DNA of 64,000 nucleotides, taken from contig NZ_AUIM01000004.1 in NCBI RefSeq assembly GCF_000423705.1, positions 786,587 through 850,586 on the forward strand, read 5' to 3'. A program made the translations under genes and the position numbers. Under the pieces are notes generated by a model. It was not told the origin of the DNA, did not search any database, and saw nothing but the letters and a program-made list of their open reading frames with translations. Positions 49,236 through 58,298 of this stretch are shown here, one piece after another (position 1 is the stretch's first letter; every line of letters starts with the position of its first letter). The DNA is from Stappia stellulata DSM 5886 (GTDB lineage: Bacteria; Pseudomonadota; Alphaproteobacteria; Rhizobiales; Stappiaceae).

Positions 49236-49270
49236 GGGCGCGAGGACCCTCCTCGCGCCCGTTCTCCTTT
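49236..49270. terminator. Terminator between convergent tyrS and rarD
   Basis: GGGCGCGAGGA and its complement (49236-49246 with 49250-49260) form an 11-bp perfect stem with a 3-base loop. The plus-strand tail is GTTCTCCTTT, so T-richness is modest. Confidence 0.65.
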
Positions 49271-49292
49271 CCGCAAGATGACCGCCGCCGGC

Positions 49293-50222
49293 CTATGCAG
49301 CGCCGCCACGCGGACGCCTCTCCCGGCGATAGAACATGTCGGTGGTGAAGATCGCGAGCGATATCCAGATGAGCCCGAAGGTCGCAAAGAGCATCGGATC
49401 GACGTCTTCGCCATAGATGAAGACCGCGAGGATCAGCTGCAGGGTCGGCGCCATGTATTGCAACAACCCGATCATCGACAACGGCAACCGGCGCGCGCCG
49501 GCAGCAAACAGCGCGAGCGGAAAGGCGGTCACGATGCCGGTTCCCGCCAGGAGGAGCAGAAGGCCCGGATTGTCCAGCGGGAAGACATAATGCCCTTCCC
49601 AGACGCCGGAATATAGCAGGTAGCCAAGAGCAAGCGGAGCAAGCAGGATCGATTCCACCATGAGGCCCGGCGAGGCCCCCACCACCACCATCTTGCGCAG
49701 ATAACCGTAGGTGGCAAAGGTGAAGGCAAGGCCCACCGAGACCCAGGGAAAGGCGTCGAGCGCCACCGCCTGGATCGCCACGGCGAGCGCGGCGATGGCA
49801 ATGGCCACCGCCTGCCAGCGGCTGAGCTTTTCCTTCAGGACGATCAGGCCGATGGCAACCGAAACCAGCGGATTGGCGAAATAGCCGAAACTCACCTCGA
49901 GGATGCGGTTGTCGGCAACCGCCCAGATGAAGATCAGCCAGTTCAGGGAAATGATCGCAGCCGACAGGGCGAGCATGGGCAGGCGCTTGCGGTCGAAAAG
50001 TGCGTCGCGCACCTCCCCCATGCGGCCGCGCAGGGTCAGGAAAATACCGAGAAACACCACCGACCAGAGAATGCGATGCGCGACGACCACGTCGGCCCCG
50101 ACCGCCGAGGTCCACTTGTAATAGACGGGAAGAACGCCCCACAAAACATAAGCGGTGAACGCGAATATCAGACCGAGGCGGCGTTCGGCATCTTCCGCCT
50201 CACTCGTGTGAGGAAGGCTCAT
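49293..50222 (-). CDS. rarD: EamA/DMT-family transporter RarD
   Basis: A 309-residue inner-membrane protein with about ten TM helices in two EamA repeats. The N-terminal RLGLIFAFTAYVLWGVLPVYYK and later VSFGYFANPLVSVAIGLIVL and GLLQYMAPTLQLILAVFIYG are RarD hallmarks. The substrate is unknown for the family, despite the old chloramphenicol-sensitivity name. It follows citramalate synthase by 27 bases on the same strand, so cotranscription is likely. Confidence 0.93.
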   Translation of the reverse strand: MSLPHTSEAEDAERRLGLIFAFTAYVLWGVLPVYYKWTSAVGADVVVAHRILWSVVFLGIFLTLRGRMGEVRDALFDRKRLPMLALSAAIISLNWLIFIWAVADNRILEVSFGYFANPLVSVAIGLIVLKEKLSRWQAVAIAIAALAVAIQAVALDAFPWVSVGLAFTFATYGYLRKMVVVGASPGLMVESILLAPLALGYLLYSGVWEGHYVFPLDNPGLLLLLAGTGIVTAFPLALFAAGARRLPLSMIGLLQYMAPTLQLILAVFIYGEDVDPMLFATFGLIWISLAIFTTDMFYRRERRPRGGAA

Positions 50223-50249
50223 AATGGTGACCTGTGGCGGCGCCGGCGG

Positions 50250-51842
50250 TCAGCCCGCCGACTTGAGGAGCGTAAAGGTGTGGGAATCGAGCAGCGCCTG
50301 GAACGACGCGTCGACGATATTGCTTGAAACCCCGATCGTGAACCAGCGCTTGTGGGTGCGACGGTTCTGGCTTTCGATCAGGACGCGCGTGACCGCGCCT
50401 GTACCACCATTGAGGATACGCACCTTGAAATCAATCAATTCCATCTCGTCGATGCGATCCTGGAAACGCCCCAGGTCCTTGCGCAGCGCATTGTCGAGCG
50501 CGTTGACGGGACCGTTTCCTTCCGCCACCGACATGCGTGCATCGCCGTCGACATCGATTTTCACCACCGCCTCCGACACGGTGACGAGTTCGCCGAGCGC
50601 ATTGTGGCGACGCTCGACCATCACGCGGAAGGACTTCACGTCGAAATACTTCGGCACCTCGCCGAGCCGGCGACGGGCGAGCAATTCGAAGGACGCATCC
50701 GCCGCCTCATAGGCATAGCCTTGCGCCTCGCGTTCCTTGACGTCGTTCAGGAGCGCGTCGAGCCTCGGATCCGCCTTGTCGACGGAGATCCCCAGCCGCT
50801 TGAGTTCGCCCAGCAGGTTGGACTTCCCCGCCTGGTCGGACACAAGGACCCGGCGCCGGTTGCCGACGCTTTCCGGCGGCACATGCTCGTAGGTCTCCGG
50901 CTCCTTGAGGATCGCCGAGGCATGGATGCCCGCCTTGGTGGCGAAGGCATTGGCCCCGACATAGGGCGCGTGACGGTCCGGCGAGCGGTTGATGATTTCG
51001 TCGAAGGCGCGAGAGATCGCCGTGATTTCGGCCAGCGCATCGCTCGTCACGCCCAGCTCGAAGGCTTCCCGGTACGGCGCCTTCAGCATCAGGGTCGGCA
51101 CGAGGGTGATGAGATTGGCGTTGCCGCAGCGCTCGCCGATGCCGTTCAGCGTGCCCTGGATCTGCCGCACGCCGGCATCGACGGCGGCCAGCGTGTTGGC
51201 AACCGCATGGCCCGTGTCGTCATGAGCGTGGATGCCGAGGTTTTCGCCCGGAACGACCTCGCGCACCCTGGCGACGATCTCGCGGATTTCCGACGGCAAC
51301 GTGCCGCCATTGGTGTCGCAGAGAACCACCCAGCGCGCGCCGGCCTCATAGGCTGTACGGGCGCAAGCGAGCGCATAGTCGGGATTGGCCTTGTAGCCGT
51401 CGAAGAAATGCTCGCAGTCGATCAATGATTCGCGCCCCGAGGCCCGCACCGCCTCCACACTCTCGCGGATCGACACGAGGTTGTCCTCGTTGGAGCAGCC
51501 GAGCGCCACCTTGACGTGATAGTCCCAGGCCTTGGCAACGAGACAGACCGCATCGGCCTTTGAGCCGAGCACCAGCTGGAGCCCGGGGTCATTGGCAGCC
51601 GAACGCCCGGCGCGTTTGGTCATGCCGAAGGCGGTGAAGGTGGCCGACCGCGTACGCTTCTCTGCGAAAAAGGCCGTATCGGTCGGGTTTGCACCGGGAT
51701 AGCCGCCTTCCACATAGTCGACCCCGAGCCGCTCCAGCAGTTCGGAAATCACGATCTTCTCCTCCACCGAGAAATCGATGCCCGCCGTCTGCGCACCGTC
51801 GCGCAGGGTGGTGTCGAAGAGGGTGAGGCGTTCGCGTGTCAT
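50250..51842 (-). CDS. cimA: (R)-citramalate synthase
   Basis: A 530-residue HMGL/isopropylmalate-synthase-family enzyme that condenses pyruvate with acetyl-CoA to citramalate, a threonine-independent route to isoleucine. The N-terminal LTLFDTTLRDGAQTAGIDFS has the catalytic Arg-Asp. The metal-binding region has LGIHAHDDTGHAVAN, and GERCGNANL is characteristic. The C-terminal 120 residues form the allosteric LeuA-dimer domain. The length and the DTTLRDGAQ variant favour CimA over LeuA. The ATG at 51842 has AAGGA upstream; an earlier in-frame ATG at 51875 is less likely. It lies 54 bases after the GFA gene. Confidence 0.92.
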   Translation of the reverse strand: MTRERLTLFDTTLRDGAQTAGIDFSVEEKIVISELLERLGVDYVEGGYPGANPTDTAFFAEKRTRSATFTAFGMTKRAGRSAANDPGLQLVLGSKADAVCLVAKAWDYHVKVALGCSNEDNLVSIRESVEAVRASGRESLIDCEHFFDGYKANPDYALACARTAYEAGARWVVLCDTNGGTLPSEIREIVARVREVVPGENLGIHAHDDTGHAVANTLAAVDAGVRQIQGTLNGIGERCGNANLITLVPTLMLKAPYREAFELGVTSDALAEITAISRAFDEIINRSPDRHAPYVGANAFATKAGIHASAILKEPETYEHVPPESVGNRRRVLVSDQAGKSNLLGELKRLGISVDKADPRLDALLNDVKEREAQGYAYEAADASFELLARRRLGEVPKYFDVKSFRVMVERRHNALGELVTVSEAVVKIDVDGDARMSVAEGNGPVNALDNALRKDLGRFQDRIDEMELIDFKVRILNGGTGAVTRVLIESQNRRTHKRWFTIGVSSNIVDASFQALLDSHTFTLLKSAG

Positions 51843-51896
51843 GTCTTCATGTCCTTGGGGCCGCCGGTCGTTCATCGGGACCGGTCTTTTGTGGGG

Positions 51897-52427
51897 TCAG
51901 TCGTTGGAGGACGGGCCGGACTTCGGCCAGGTATCGCCCGCCCATTCCTCGGGCGGCCAACTGTTCGTGTCGCGGTCGGGGTGCTGACGGCTGACGATGG
52001 TCTCGAGAAAGGCGGCAGCCGCGAGATCGTCCAGCGTCTCGCGCGCCGGAAGGTCGCCGAGCGTGTCGACATAGGCAAGCTTGGCTTCGACGCCATACTG
52101 GATCGTCGGCGGGATCGCGTCGGGATGGTCGAAAGCACCGATCGCAAGCGCCACCGACCCGTCCGGCTCCTCATAGGTCAGCGGGGTGCCGCAGGTTTCG
52201 CAAAACCCGCGCGCCACGTGATTGGAGGAGCGAAACCGGGCCGGCGCCCCGCCGCGCGTCCACGCGAGCGCGCCCTTGGGAACGGCGACGAGCGCGCCGA
52301 AGAACCCGCCGAACGCCTTCTGGCACATGCGGCAATGGCAGATCGAGGCCGTCCCCAGCGGTCCGCTCACCCGAAAGCGCAGCGCGCCGCACTGGCAGCC
52401 GCCGGTGTGGATCTCGGACGTGCTCAT
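51897..52427 (-). CDS. GFA / CENP-V domain zinc protein
   Basis: A 176-residue protein of the glutathione-dependent formaldehyde-activating (Gfa) fold. Zinc ligands are visible as GGCQCGALRF, ICHCRMCQKA and FCETCGTPL, the full Cys pattern of the fold. True Gfa activity is not implied: most such genes lack an adjacent formaldehyde dehydrogenase, as here. Its ATG overlaps the stop of the DUF559 gene by 4 bases (ATGA), so the two are coupled. Confidence 0.9.
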   Translation of the reverse strand: MSTSEIHTGGCQCGALRFRVSGPLGTASICHCRMCQKAFGGFFGALVAVPKGALAWTRGGAPARFRSSNHVARGFCETCGTPLTYEEPDGSVALAIGAFDHPDAIPPTIQYGVEAKLAYVDTLGDLPARETLDDLAAAAFLETIVSRQHPDRDTNSWPPEEWAGDTWPKSGPSSND

Positions 52428-52795
52428 GCCGGGTCTCCTGTCGCGCAGGTGTCCAGGATCTTTCGGCAGACGCCGTCAAGCTCGTCGAGCACATCCCGGT
52501 TCCAGAAGCGCAAGACCGTCCAGCCAAGCTCAGCAAGCCGCGCGTCCCGCAGGCGGTCGGCATCAAGGCCAGCCGCCTCTCCATGCTGCGACCCGTCGAG
52601 TTCGACGATGAGTTTGTGTGACGGCGCGGCAAAATCGACGATGTAGCCGGCAATCGGCATCTGCCGGCGAAACGCGATGCCGTCGAGCCTGTGGCCCCGG
52701 AGCACGGCCCACAGCTTCTTCTCCGCCGGGGTCATCGTCTTGCGAAGAGATCTCGCGTTCGCGCGCAGGGACCTTGAAACGTCACGATGAGGCAT
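52424..52795 (-). CDS. DUF559 (Vsr-like) endonuclease-fold protein
   Basis: A 123-residue DUF559 protein. RSLRKTMTPAEKKLWAVLRG and DGIAFRRQMPIAGYIVDF precede a PD-(D/E)XK-type core with Asp in VDFAAP, Glu and Asp in KLIVELDGSQH, and a C-terminal GWTVLRFWNRDV. It resembles very-short-patch-repair nucleases; no cellular role is established for the family. The ATG at 52795 fits the family length, with GGGGGA 7 bases upstream. The same frame, however, continues open for a further 445 codons through the repeat array. Its stop overlaps the GFA start. Confidence 0.85.
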   Translation of the reverse strand: MPHRDVSRSLRANARSLRKTMTPAEKKLWAVLRGHRLDGIAFRRQMPIAGYIVDFAAPSHKLIVELDGSQHGEAAGLDADRLRDARLAELGWTVLRFWNRDVLDELDGVCRKILDTCATGDPA

Positions 52796-52877
52796 GCCTG
52801 CATCCCCCGAGTATGGACTACTCTCCAAAAGCCATCCTCGACCGCGGTTTGACACACCGCCACGCCCCACGCGCCCC

Positions 52878-53016
52878 TCTCCCCCCCTGAGGGGGAGATG
52901 TCTCCGAAGGAGACAGAGGGGGGTGACGGAGGTCGCCCCCGAACTCCCTCCGTGCGGAGAGGCTCCATACCCCCCTCTGTCGGCAAAGGCCGACATCTCC
53001 CCCTCAGGGGGGGAGA
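52878..53016. repeat. Palindromic element, copy 1
   Basis: 139 bp with perfect 25-bp terminal inverted repeats (52878-52902 and 52992-53016). Inside lies a second pair, GACAGAGGGGGG and CCCCCCCTCTGTC, around a variable 45-base centre. Each terminal arm is itself a small palindrome (CTCCCCC...GGGGGAG). Confidence 0.95.
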
Positions 53017-53153
53017 CGAGAGAGCGGGTCAATCGCTGAGGCAAAGCTGCCAGCGCCGTCGGAAACGGCTGATTTCGACACCAATCAGAATTGAGACCAC
53101 GACGCCTCGACGACACCGCAACACCCGATCCACGGCCACGCCCCACGCGCCCC

Positions 53154-53292
53154 TCTCCCCCCCTGAGGGGGAGATGTCTCCGAAGGAGACAGAGGGGGGC
53201 AACGGAGACCGCCTTCAAGCTCGGTCCATGCGGAAAGGCTGCATCCCCCCCTCTGTCGGCAAATGCCGACATCTCCCCCTCAGGGGGGGAGA
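53154..53292. repeat. Palindromic element, copy 2
   Basis: 139 bp, with the same terminal arms as copy 1; the centre differs at scattered positions. Confidence 0.95.
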
Positions 53293-53423
53293 CGGGAGAG
53301 CGGGGCTGTCGCTGAGGTAAAGAGACTGAGGCTTTTGAACTGGGCTGAGTCTGCGCAAAACCGCCGAGCGGTCGCCACGATGCCACTGCCCGACCCGATC
53401 CACGGCCACGCCCCGCGCGCCTC

Positions 53424-53562
53424 TCTCCCCCCTGGAGGGGGAGATGTCTCCGAAGGAGACAGAGGGGGGCAACGAAGCCGGCCCCCGACCTCCCTCCGTG
53501 CGGAAAGGCTCCATCCCCCCCTCTGTCGGCAAATGCCGACATCTCCCCCTCAGGGGGGGAGA
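53424..53562. repeat. Palindromic element, copy 3
   Basis: 139 bp; the left arm has CCTGGAGG instead of CCCTGAGG, and the right arm is unchanged. Confidence 0.95.
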
Positions 53563-53693
53563 GTGGAGAGCGGGTCAATCGCTGAGGCAAAGAGACTGAG
53601 GCTTTTGAACTGGGCTGAGTCTGCGCAAAACCGCCGAGCGGTCGCCACGCTGGCACCGCCCGACCCATCGCACGATGCCACCCCGCGCGCCTC

Positions 53694-53832
53694 TCTCCCC
53701 CCTTGAGGGGGAGATGTCTCCGAAGGAGACAGAGGGGGGCAACGGAGGTCACTCCCGACCTCCCTCCGTGCGGAGAGGCTCCATACCCCCCTTTGTCGGC
53801 AAATGCCGACATCTCCCCCTCAGGGGGGGAGA
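53694..53832. repeat. Palindromic element, copy 4
   Basis: 139 bp; the left arm has CCTTGAGG, and the inner right arm has CTTTGTC. Confidence 0.95.
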
Positions 53833-53969
53833 CGGGAGAGCGGGGAAGTCGCACAGGCAAAGCTGCCAGCGCCGTCGCGCGGCTCAAGTTCACCGGGTCG
53901 ACGACATCGACCCTGCCGTTGGGCGCAGCACCCAGCCGACCCGATCCACGGCCACGCCCCACGCGCCCC

Positions 53970-54108
53970 TCTCCCCCCCTGAGGGGGAGATGTCTGCGAA
54001 GGAGACAGAGGGGGGCAACGAAGCCCGCCACCGACCTCCCTCCGTGCGGAGAGGCTCCATCCCCCCCTCTGTCGGCAAAGGCCGACATCTCCCCCTCACG
54101 GGGGGAGA
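53970..54108. repeat. Palindromic element, copy 5
   Basis: 139 bp; the right arm has TCACGG in place of TCAGGG. It ends 18 bases from the cysS stop codon. Confidence 0.95.
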
Positions 54109-54126
54109 CGGGAGAGCGGGGCGGTG

Positions 54127-55620
54127 TCACGGCCTAACCTCACAAGTCGTGACGCGCATGCCGGTCTCAGGGTCCTTGCCGTCCTTGAGCTGGATCCCCG
54201 CCTTATCAAGTTCCTCGCGAATGCTGTCAGCCTCGATGAACTTCTGTTTCATGAGGTCCTTGTCGCCAGCCAATTTTGCCACGTCTGCCTCACGCAGGAC
54301 TTCGAGACGTTCGTCGACGCGTTTTTGGTGAGCAGCGGAGACCTTGTTTTGAGGTTCCATAGACAACCCCAGTAATTCTGCACTTCCTTTCAGCCAAGCT
54401 GCGGCTAGCTCAGGCGAAGGATTGTCGGATGCAGCCTCGCCACCACGCTGATATTCAGCTCCGGTCCCTCGCGCATATCCGGCAAACACCGTCAGAAGAT
54501 TCAAAGCCTCAGGAGTGTTCAGATCATCCGCCAGCTTGCCAATGAAGCGCTCGGAGTGTTTGGCCTCGACAGATACAAGCGTTTTGTCTTCAAACACACG
54601 ACGCCATCCGGCCAATCTGCGCTCAGCCTCTTCCAGCCGCTTGACGGAGAAATCGATCGGCTCGCGGTAGTGGGTCATCAGCATGGCGAGACGCAGCACC
54701 TCGCCGGGCCATTTCCGCCCGCCGAATTTCTCGCTCGCCAAAAGATCATGGATGGTGACGAAGTTGCCCTCCGATTTGGACATCTTCTTCCCCTCCACCT
54801 GGACGAAGCCGTTGTGGAGCCAGACGCTCGCCATCCTGTCCGTGTCATGGGCGCAGCAGGACTGGGCGATCTCGTTCTCGTGGTGCGGGAAAATCAGGTC
54901 CAGCCCGCCGCCATGAATGTCGAAGGTCGCGCCCAGATGCGCCTCGCTCATCACCGAGCATTCGATGTGCCAGCCCGGCCGCCCCCGGCCCCAGGGGCTG
55001 TCCCAGCCGGGTTCCTCGTCGGAGGAGAGCTTCCACAGCACGAAGTCGCCGGGGTTCTTCTTGTGGCCTTCGACGGCAATGCGCGCGCCGGCCTTCTGGT
55101 CTTCCAGGTTGCGCCGTGACAGCCCCCCATAGGCCGGCATCGAGGCAACGTCGAAAAGCACCTCGCCCTCCGCCACATAGGCGTTGCCCTTGGCGATCAG
55201 CGTCTCGATCATCGCGATCATGCCGGGGATATGCTGGGTCGCGCGCGGTTCCACGCTCGGCGCGAGGCAGCCGAGCGCCTTCACGTCGGCATGAAACTGG
55301 TCGGCGGTCTTCTGCGTGACGCGGGCAATGGCGTCGTTGAGCGGCAAGTCGGGATAGTCGCGCAGGGCGCGCGCGTTGATCTTGTCGTCGACGTCGGTGA
55401 TGTTGCGCACATAGGTGACATGCTCCATGCCGTAGAGATGGCGCAGCAGGCGATAGAGCACGTCGAAAACGATCACTGGCCGGGCATTGCCGATATGGGC
55501 GAAGTCATAGACCGTCGGCCCGCAGACATACATGCGCACGTTCGACGGATCTTCCGGCACGAAGATGTCCTTCGAACGCGTCAAGGTATTGGTGAGCTTC
55601 AAAGGATGCTGGGAATGCAT
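54127..55620 (-). CDS. cysS: Cysteinyl-tRNA synthetase
   Basis: A 497-residue class Ia synthetase. The HIGH motif is in [18 protein letters not shown] and the KMSKS motif in [10 protein letters not shown]. Zinc ligands are expected among Cys in YVCGP, Cys in WHIECSVMS, and His/Glu in [11 protein letters not shown]. The length is typical. The 3' part (about 54180-54480) has lower GC (about 52-60% by line) than the rest. The ATG at 55620 has AGGAG 11 bases upstream. The stop abuts the repeat array. Confidence 0.96.
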   Translation of the reverse strand: MHSQHPLKLTNTLTRSKDIFVPEDPSNVRMYVCGPTVYDFAHIGNARPVIVFDVLYRLLRHLYGMEHVTYVRNITDVDDKINARALRDYPDLPLNDAIARVTQKTADQFHADVKALGCLAPSVEPRATQHIPGMIAMIETLIAKGNAYVAEGEVLFDVASMPAYGGLSRRNLEDQKAGARIAVEGHKKNPGDFVLWKLSSDEEPGWDSPWGRGRPGWHIECSVMSEAHLGATFDIHGGGLDLIFPHHENEIAQSCCAHDTDRMASVWLHNGFVQVEGKKMSKSEGNFVTIHDLLASEKFGGRKWPGEVLRLAMLMTHYREPIDFSVKRLEEAERRLAGWRRVFEDKTLVSVEAKHSERFIGKLADDLNTPEALNLLTVFAGYARGTGAEYQRGGEAASDNPSPELAAAWLKGSAELLGLSMEPQNKVSAAHQKRVDERLEVLREADVAKLAGDKDLMKQKFIEADSIREELDKAGIQLKDGKDPETGMRVTTCEVRP

Positions 55621-55935
55621 GATCGGTCGTCTCCTGGCCGTCTGGCCGGGGCGTCCGTCTCATCTCCGGTGTGGAGGAGCATCGAGCATGAGGGGAACGG
55701 CCACAGCCAGCGTTGTCGCTAGCTGCAAATAATGAGGATCGAAATCAGGGTCCGCTTGGCCGTTGTCATGAAACGTGTTCTGACCCGTTTGCCCGGCGTG
55801 GTCAAGTCCGCAGTCCTGCCGTGCGCCCCGAAAACGCGGTCTCCGCCGGATTTTCCCGGCCGCACAGCGAAGCCTCGTTCCCGGCCCAAAGCTTGTGTAA
55901 GATCGTGCAAGCGGTGGCGAACAGGAGGAAGACCC
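55621..55935. other. 315-bp divergent interval between cysS and the L,D-transpeptidase gene
   Basis: Should hold both promoters. I see no clear promoter pair, repeat or gene. The coding frame of the downstream gene is open through part of it but lacks family sequence. Confidence 0.4.
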
Positions 55936-57735
55936 ATGCGCATGGACACGACCACGAAATTGTTTTCGCGCCCGTCGCCGCCATTTGTCCGCCCTCTTAG
56001 AAAAACGCGGCGACCGGGGATCGCAGGCCTTCTCCTCGCGGTCCTGCTCGCCCTGCCCGGCTTCGGACCCGCCATGGCGCAAAGCGCCTCCGGAGAGGCC
56101 CGGCCGGCCACCGCCACCGGCGCCCCGCCGGCCGGTGGCGCGCTTGCGCCCGCACCCGACCCCTCCACGCTTCTGCCGCGCGATCCTTTGGCGATGGCGA
56201 TTGCCCGGGAACTGTCCACCGCCGACACCTTGATGCTGGATGCCGCCTTCAACGCCGGCAGCGAGGACGAACTTCAGCTAGGGGTGCAGTCCTTCTACGA
56301 AAGCCGCCTCTTTCAGCCGCTCTGGGTCTCCGAAGACGGACTGAACACGCATGGCGAACTCCTGCTGAAAGCCTTCGAGGCGGCGCGCGCCCATGCGCTC
56401 GACCCGGCCTCCTATGATCCCGACCGGCTTTTCCAGATCGCCTTCAACGCCACCGGAACGAACGAACTGGCAGCTGTCGAGGTGGCGCTGTCCAACAGCT
56501 ACATCACCTATGCCAACGACATGGTCGCCGGTCGCGTCAAACCGAACGACGTGAATCCATCGCTCAAGCTTTTCCCGCAAACCCCTGATCCGGAAGCCCT
56601 TCTGGATCTGGTGGAGCAGAGCGAGGACTTCGCCCTCACCCTGGACGCCCTGTCGCCGAACACGTCCAACTACGCGCGGCTCAAGGCGGGCCTCGCCTCC
56701 TATCGCGCAAAGGCGGCAGCGGGCGGCTTCACCTCCGTTCCCGCCGGCGACACGCTGAAACCCGGCATGAGCGATCCGCGTCTCGCGGTGTTGCGCGAAC
56801 GCCTGGCGCAGCAGGATCTCTTCACCGCCGGCAGCCATGCCGGCGACGTCTACGATGGCGCCCTCGTCGCGGCGGTCGAACTGTTCCAGGAGCGGCACGG
56901 CCTGACCGTCGACGGCATCATCGGCAAGAACACGCTTGCGGAAATCAACGTCCCCATCGAAACCCGCATTGAGCAGATGGAGCTCAATATGGAGCGCCGC
57001 CGCTGGATGCCGGACGATCTCGGCGCCCGCTATGTCTTCGTCAATCTCGCCGACCAGAACCTGAAGGTCGTGAAGGCCGACAAGACCGTCCACACCGCGC
57101 GCGTCGTCGTCGGCAAGCCCTATCATGCAACGCCGGTGTTTTCCGACCAGATCACCTACGCTGAGGTGAACCCCTACTGGACGGTGCCCTATTCCATCGC
57201 CACCAGGGAATACCTGCCGCAGCTGCAACGCAATCCGGGCACGCTCCAGTCGAAGAACATCCGCATCTTCTCGGGCAATCGCGAAATCGACCCCTATGCG
57301 GTCAACTGGCAGGCCTACGGGCGGGGGAATTTCCCCTTCACGCTGCGCCAGGACCCCGGCAATGGCAACGCGCTTGGCCGCATCAAGTTCATGTTTCCCA
57401 ACAAATTCAGTATCTACATTCACGACACGCCATCGAAATCGCTGTTTTCCCGGTCGCAACGCTCGTTCAGCCACGGCTGCATCCGCACGGAAAATCCCTT
57501 CGATCTCGGCGAGGTGCTCTTGGGCGACGACGGCTGGACGAAGGCGAAACTGCTGTCGGTCAGGTCGGCGGGCAAACGACGGGTCATCAAGCTGAAAGAC
57601 CCGGTCCCGGTTCATCTCACCTATCTGACCGCCTGGGTGAACAAGGACGGGTCGACCCATTTCCGCCGCGACATCTACGACCGCGACAAGGTCCTGAAAA
57701 AAGCGATTGCCGCACTGGCGCCGGTGAAACTCTGA
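55936..57735 (+). CDS. YcbB/LdtD-type murein L,D-transpeptidase
   Basis: A 599-residue periplasmic enzyme forming 3-3 peptidoglycan cross-links or anchoring proteins. A basic N-terminal region and TM/signal helix (about 30-47, GIAGLLLAVLLALPGFGPAMA) are followed by a Pro/Ala linker and an LDT scaffold domain. A peptidoglycan-binding repeat follows (about 300-335, AVELFQERHGLTVDGIIGKNT). The YkuD catalytic domain has SHGCIRTENP with nucleophile Cys at about residue 515. The ATG at 55936 has AGGAGGAAG 5 bases upstream and is clearly the start despite 68 open codons before it. Long YcbB-like LDTs are common in Rhizobiales. Confidence 0.94.
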   Translation: MRMDTTTKLFSRPSPPFVRPLRKTRRPGIAGLLLAVLLALPGFGPAMAQSASGEARPATATGAPPAGGALAPAPDPSTLLPRDPLAMAIARELSTADTLMLDAAFNAGSEDELQLGVQSFYESRLFQPLWVSEDGLNTHGELLLKAFEAARAHALDPASYDPDRLFQIAFNATGTNELAAVEVALSNSYITYANDMVAGRVKPNDVNPSLKLFPQTPDPEALLDLVEQSEDFALTLDALSPNTSNYARLKAGLASYRAKAAAGGFTSVPAGDTLKPGMSDPRLAVLRERLAQQDLFTAGSHAGDVYDGALVAAVELFQERHGLTVDGIIGKNTLAEINVPIETRIEQMELNMERRRWMPDDLGARYVFVNLADQNLKVVKADKTVHTARVVVGKPYHATPVFSDQITYAEVNPYWTVPYSIATREYLPQLQRNPGTLQSKNIRIFSGNREIDPYAVNWQAYGRGNFPFTLRQDPGNGNALGRIKFMFPNKFSIYIHDTPSKSLFSRSQRSFSHGCIRTENPFDLGEVLLGDDGWTKAKLLSVRSAGKRRVIKLKDPVPVHLTYLTAWVNKDGSTHFRRDIYDRDKVLKKAIAALAPVKL

Positions 57736-57942
57736 CCATCGAACGAGCAGAAAAACGCTTGCGAAACAATGAGATGAGCCAGGTTTCCGACTCAGATCTT
57801 CAAGGCAGCGGTTCGTATGGCATGCCGGGACGGCCTGGGCGTTAAGGAAGCTGAACCGGACATAAACGGTGCTCTCAGGGCCGGTTCACGGCGCGAATGG
57901 CAAGATCCCTTCATGATCAAGTCCTGCGTATCGGAGCCCGTC

Positions 57943-58149
57943 ATGTTCGCAAACGCCCGCCTCCTCCTCTCCCAGACACTGACAGCAAGCCTGTTCGGCG
58001 CGATTCTTCTCATCCCCGTCGCGGTTTTCGTTCTTTCCGGGGAGCGCGGAGAGACAGCCCGCCTGGCGTCCACAAACGCCTGCGAGTTTTCTGCCGGCGG
58101 TTGCCAGGGCGCATCACACTGGCGCGAAAGCCGTTTCCCGATCAGGTGA
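57943..58149 (+). CDS. Small single-helix membrane protein
   Basis: A 68-residue frame, MFANARLLLSQTLTASLFGAI onward, with one hydrophobic helix (about 15-34, ASLFGAILLIPVAVFVLS). A short soluble tail holds two cysteines (NACEFSAGGCQG). GGAG lies 7 bases before the ATG. Further in-frame ATGs exist at 57913 and 57817 without ribosome-binding sequences. No family recognised. It could be chance, but the signal-like start, RBS and isolated position favour a real small gene. Confidence 0.45.
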   Translation: MFANARLLLSQTLTASLFGAILLIPVAVFVLSGERGETARLASTNACEFSAGGCQGASHWRESRFPIR

Positions 58150-58298
58150 ACGCTTGCACCCGCTCCCCGGTTGAATTCTAATGCGCCTGCGATTTGCACG
58201 CCCGCGAGAAAGCCACATTCCCGCGCGAGGCTTCACGAAAGCCATATCCGGGCCGAAAAAACCACAGGGACCGCGCAGGCTGCAGCGGAAGGACAACG

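Larger units (their letters stand above)
52796..54126. repeat. Tandem array of five 139-bp palindromic elements between DUF559 and cysS
   Basis: 1331 bases without a conventional gene. Five copies of one element start at 52878, 53154, 53424, 53694 and 53970 (periods 276, 270, 270, 276). Spacers are 137, 131, 131 and 137 bases: the two inner ones are near-identical over about 70 bases, and the two outer ones share a segment with GCTGCCAGCGCCGTCG. Similar CTCCCCCTCAGGGGGGAG-type palindromes are widespread between genes in Rhizobiales; no mobility enzyme of known type is present. Confidence 0.95.

Noticed and set aside
52878-54108. CRISPR-like array
   Set aside because: Units are 139 bp with long terminal inverted repeats, spacers are related to each other and 131-137 bases long, and no cas genes are present.
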